Source: Ophiura sarsii
Taxonomy: Eukaryota > Echinodermata > Ophiuroidea > Amphilepidida > Ophiuridae
Direction: 5' to 3'
Length of the DNA stretch: 64,000 nt
Assembly (NCBI GenBank): GCA_035610835.1
Contig: CM069442.1
Span: forward strand, 992,001-1,056,000
The notes beneath the pieces are model-generated. The model saw only the letters and a program-made list of their open reading frames with translations, was not told the DNA's origin and ran no database searches. The translations under genes and the position numbers were made by a program. Numbering within the stretch: the first letter of the stretch is position 1; the number at the start of each line of letters is the position of its first letter. Shown here piece by piece: positions 52,001-58,000 of the stretch.

Positions 52001-55000
52001 ATGGTACCCCATGATCCACATCATAGCTATGGTAACTTACAACTTAAGATCCTAAATATTTGTATTTCATTATTCTGATTGAAAGTACAATCAAGGAGTT
52101 ATTATATTGACTATGATAACTCCTTGGAACAACTTTTGAGGACCGTTTTCAGTGTCAAAAAAACCTATTTATTTTTAAAAGTGAACAACATCTAACTAAA
52201 TTCAGTAAACTATGCACATTGTTCTTTATCGCAGATGACAATAGAAGTGTTGCCTGTAATCTTATGCACCATTATAAAGATTGATAAATGTTTGCATAAA
52301 CTATTTTGATTTGTTTTAAATATATTTTTAATTTCAAGTTAAAAATATTATCACTTTATTTCTTATGCATGTGATATATGGTAAACAAATTGTTTGATGT
52401 ATGTATGATGGAAATAATAACATAGGTTTTGAATGCATTTCAAAATCTTTAATACACAGATTTACCATTTTGCAATACCTCAGCACATGCCTATGAACCA
52501 CAAATATAATTTTTCTGACTTGAATTTGCAAATATATTTTTATTATTATTTTATTGTTATGTCATTTAACACTTCTCTTCCCATATTAAATGATAATTTA
52601 CTGAATGTAGGTATTTTTCAATTTATGTGCAATTGAAATAAAAACCAGACTTAACCTCTACCGATAGCCCTACCTTGGGGCTAGGCTGTTGACCAAGTTT
52701 TGGTGGTTATAACTTTATTTTGTCTGTCAGTGTCAATGTCATAAGCACAAAAATAAATACAAATAAACATAATGGTTCGAAAAAGGTCTCTAAATTATTC
52801 CTAAATACAAAGTAAGTTAGTAAGTAGGCTATTAAATACCTTATTTGTGCATAAGGCCAATGAAATACGATTCCCAGTTTCCCGTATCCCGACTCCGGTC
52901 AGAAATAAATGCCGATCAAATATTTCATTATTTCCGCATATTTCATTATTTCATATTTGGCAACCTTTCAAGAAAAAAAAGATTGTTTTAATGTGATCTT
53001 TCACACGAAAGATGCATTTTCAGCACTTCTTACGATGTCACGTCCGGTACAAGCCTCATGTCATCGATACATCAGGTTCCCTGCTCCTTGGACGCTTCGC
53101 TTTGTGTGTTCTGTGACAGTGTGGACAAAATTTGCGGGTATCAACCAGCGTATCGACTGATCGATTGACTAGTCTTCGAAAACGCTGCGTTGGGTATATA
53201 GAAATTCTACACTGCGCGGCGTATTGATTTAAAGACTAGGTTTTATTAAATGGATATTTCTACCGTGCACTGGGTTGCACGCTACATATAGTCAACGTCA
53301 AAATAAATAAAGTAAGACAATTACGATCAATTTAATTCGTTTTTTTCTCATAAATATACTTAGTTAAATAAATTCAATTTATGATAAAATGGTTTATTTG
53401 TTAAATTCTTGTGGCATTATTTTTTTCTGTACATGTGAACCCTGCTATGAAACGACCAAACACCACGTATACGTTCGAATTTATTTATACCTGTCATTTG
53501 TTATAGTCCCGTCATTTGTTGTCTGTTGCTGTTTCGTCAATGTCAATATTTTCATTTATTCAATGATTGTTTTAAATGTATCATGTTAATTTCTGTCAAA
53601 GATGTGCTTTATAAACACTTTAATGTACATGTACCTAAGTGATATTTAAATGAAGCCTGGTCATTATATTTACTTGTTTCGGGACTCAAAATATATAGCA
53701 TTCCCCACTTAACTTTGAGCCAATAATGAAAGTTTGAAAATAATGAATAATGAATAATGAAATAGTCCCCTACCCAGTCATGAAAAAGTATGATACGGGA
53801 AACTGGGAATCGTATTTCATTAGCCTAACTATTACTAGTATTAGGTTAAAAGAAATTTCCAGAAATCTGCATAATTAATGGTCAAATTACGGATACCAAA
53901 AATGTTTACGGATTACCAGATTTCATGACATTGGTAATCCGTAGGATTACCAGATTTTTTTCCTTAATTTGGACACTGTTTGCAGGGTTCTAGCCAGGAC
54001 CATTTTAGTGCCGGGTAAATTTACTGACGGCGAACGGAGAAAGTGTAGCGAACGAAGTGCAGTGTGGATCATCACGGCATGGGATCCAGAGTCATTTCAT
54101 TCGCTGGCACTGCATTGTGCTGTATAGTAGTGGAACCCCTACATCAAGAAGGATGTTACACGAAATTGAGAAGATCCAGCGCCGAGCTGCTAGGTGTGTG
54201 CTACAAAGATATCGACAACGAGACAGTGTGACCGCCATGCTCCAAAGACTGCAATGGGACACTCTCCAAAAGCGACGCCAAGCAGCTTGCCTTGCTTTGA
54301 TGTACAAAGTCCAAGCTGAGACCTATACCGAGTTTAGGCGTAAACTTGCGCTACAGCCGTTATACCCCACGCATGGGGTACATATTTAGTCGATTTTCAA
54401 GATGATTCCTACCTTTTTAAATTTCATAACATTTTCATATGATGCTAAGTGTGGGCTTGATGTACTTATTCCACACTCTTTTCGATGTTGTACACGGAAA
54501 TCGGCGGTTCAAGTCGTGTAAAATGTAAATGTTTATAAATACTAAAAAAGACACGACTTTTTCTGACGTACATTTACGGGAAAAGAACATGTATTTTGAC
54601 CTTTGAACTATAACAACAGCGCCTTCCTACCTCGATTGGGTGGGATTATTGGGCGTAAAATGCGAATGACGCGTTTTGTAATTCCAGCGTAGACTTAATG
54701 TTCCAGTCGTTTTCATAGTACGGTCAGGCGGTACAAGTTGCGTTACTGCGGTTTGTATTTGATTGGCAATTTCACAAATTGAGAATTTTTCTTATACTAG
54801 TTTGTAAACTTTGGTGTAAAATCGCAGATGACGGAATAAAACTCTTCGGACATTGACTTGATCATAAAAATTCATAGTGCAACTTAACCTCTTGTTTAGG
54901 TATGACGAGATGTTAAAATCGTGCACTTCACAATGTGTTTAGAATCATTATTTTTATTTTATTTTTTATTTCCATATTATAACAAACATTGACAAGCCAT

Positions 55001-58000
55001 CAACAATATGATCAAAAGACATTCATCAGACACATTTAAAATAAAGCAGTATGATAAGATTTGTTTTGAAATAATGTTTTCAGAGAAATCGTTAAATAGC
55101 CATTTTTCGTACGTTCCCGCGATACAGAGGGCGCTCACACCTACAACGCCTTCAGAGGACCTTCATGCGTTTTACTAAAATACGACTGAAAATGCAACCG
55201 GGTAGTCTAAACGGGGCATATCAAAGCCATATCAACGGCCGCATGATGCGCTTCAAAACCTTGTTAGTACTCGATAGTTTCTTTCAATGTTATCAGACAC
55301 GGGAACTTATATGCATAAGGGAATCGCACAAAGACGAATCGTGTCATGTTTGCCGTGTTGAAAATAATTGGGAGGGTTATGCCCGGGTTATATGCCCTTG
55401 CACTGAATCGCTTATCGTTCGATGTAACAAGATAGCTCTTTTTGATTGATAAGCCCTACCAACGTCCGTTGCCCATTTCAATAACTGGTATGAATTGAGA
55501 TGATTATTTGAATTTGTATGACTCAATAACCGTATGAATTGGAGGAATGCACCTCAACAGTAACTGTGGCGAGTATACTCTTCTACCAAGGAGTTATCAT
55601 AGTTAAATATGATAACTCCTTGCTTCTACAGAGGTTTCTGCACAGTATAGGAGTAAGGAAGATGATGATGATGATGTTGATTATCTGAAGTATGACGCTT
55701 TCTTGAACCGGGGATGCGTCAGTGCGTCAGTGCGTGCGCAGCATATTGTGAGGTGTGGGGGGGGGGGGGGGGGGGGGGGCACAAATGAAATAAATGAAAT
55801 TCACCCGACTCAGATTCTTCTCAATTCCCCCGATGTACCCCAAAAAATAGTAAAAGGTAGCCCCAATTTTGCAGTCACCTCGTGAATTTCACGTAAGTGG
55901 TGGTGGGGGGGGGGGGGGGGTAGGTTCGCACAGTCAAAACACACCACAATAAACACCTAATGGATGGACAATATGAGCGTTTTCATCATTTTTCTATAAC
56001 ATTTCCTTTATTTAACAACCTGCATTATTTGGTCGACTACACATTCAAATTTGCCGACCATTTGTCTATTTGGATTACACCCCCTCCCAACACACCAAAA
56101 AACACCACTCTAGCGACGGCCCAGCCCCCGACTGGCAGTAATTTCCGGCGACCCCGACTGGCAGTAGTTTCTCCCGACTGGCACTAGTTTCCCCCGACTG
56201 GCACTAGTTTCGCCCCGACTGATAGATCAAACTGGGGCCTGTGCCCCCCCCCCCCACCCCAAGCCCCCTTGCGTACGCCACTGGGCTGCGTTTCACGAAC
56301 ATTGCCCTGGAGTTCCTTTAGTATATACCCTACCACGGCATGTCTTCAATGGGGAGCTTTTAAACAACGACCCATACACTTACACAGTGAGGATTATGGT
56401 AGAGACTCCGGGGGCTCACCCCCCCCCCCCCAAATGTTGGGGTGGGGGCTAAAGTATTGAATACTGCGTAGAATATAATGTGTAAGCAAATAACCCTCTT
56501 TGTTTAAAATTGATATTCCTAGGTTACATTTCAATACACACATGTTGTGGAATCAAAATTCCTACGCTAAGACACGAGTGTAAACCCTTCCGCCCCCGCC
56601 CCCTCCCCCAGGCGTGTAAAAATAATGCAACCCAAACAATCATATACACTACATGGGCAATAGGGTTATAACCTCGCGATGTATACCAATATTTCTATAG
56701 TCTTATATAATTTGGAATACACACCTTCCAAAGGGTAGGCCTACGGTTTTTCGTCACCATTAATATTACTCGTGTTCTTCCCTAAAACAAGTGCAACAAA
56801 CATACACCGGGTCCACCGTGTTGTGTCTTTAACATGCAAACTCCTCAACATGTATCCCCTGGCGTATTGTGGACTGCTACACCTTCATAACAATCGGTGT
56901 CAAACATATTTGTATAAGAGACTGTCCATATTTTAGTCATGGTTGATATGTGAATAGTCGTTGAATATGTGCGCAACACTTGTCATTTCACAATGTTGCA
57001 TCAAACCAGCAGAATGGACACAACAAAACCGTGGACAAGGAATGTTTGTATTGACATCGATTTAAACTGTGTGAAATTCAATGTCAATCGAGATCCCAAT
57101 CTCATCTTCATGTATAAATAACAATAAGGTATTACCGTGTGTGTCTGCGTACATTGAGACACGACTACGGCATTACGTACATACAACAACAAGCAAAACA
57201 GAAAAATCAAAGTCTGCAGACTACATGGATTTGGCATAGGCCCTACTACAGTCCTCAAATAAGTGACTGGCAGTGGCGGGGGGGGGGGGGGGGGGGGGGG
57301 GGGGCCTTCTTCTTCTTCTTCCTATAAAGTGCTGCCTTCAAATGGTTGAAGATAAACGCACAGTTGTATGTATATTGCCTCGGCAAGTTCAAAACAGGTG
57401 TAATATATACACTATTTACAGGTGTGAGTAAAAAGCTGGTGATGAAACTACTTCAGGTGACGATCCTTCAGGCGCAGATTTGAAGACGTCAAGGGTTGAG
57501 TATGCAGCCTAGGATCGACTTTGAGGTTGTTAGTCCAGTCCCGAATGGTACTTGGGAAGCCTTGGCATACCTGGTGTGTGGTTTCGGGTGAGGCGGAAAC
57601 CGTGCCGGGCCCCACCCCCAAATGAAATCGATCGGTGTGGGTGTGGAATGGACCCCACCCCCATTAGGAGCCCCCCCCCCCCCATTTCAAATCACTGCCC
57701 CTTCTTGCCCCCCCCCCCCCCCCCCCCCCCCCCAAATGAAAAAGTTTAGTTACGCCACTAGTGACTGGTAACTAACTGTTCAGTAATAAATATCATTCAC
57801 CCATTCAATACTGAGCTGCTACAATCGGCTACACTGCGCGCAGTTTACACTTTGGTTTATGGGCTGCATGTCCCCGACTGCATCCCCAATCCCTAATCAT
57901 CATCTTACTATATTGACCCGTGAGCCCGTAGTGTTATGTACCTGTCTAACATGGTGTAGTAACCCATCTCAGTGACTTTTTCAATTGTTGTACAAAGAGG

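Noticed and set aside
55165..55449. 94-codon open frame with cysteines ([10 protein letters not shown]...CPCTE)
   Set aside because: The two CxxC-like pairs hint at a zinc ribbon, but the frame is short, alone and inside a non-coding insertion; not enough to call.
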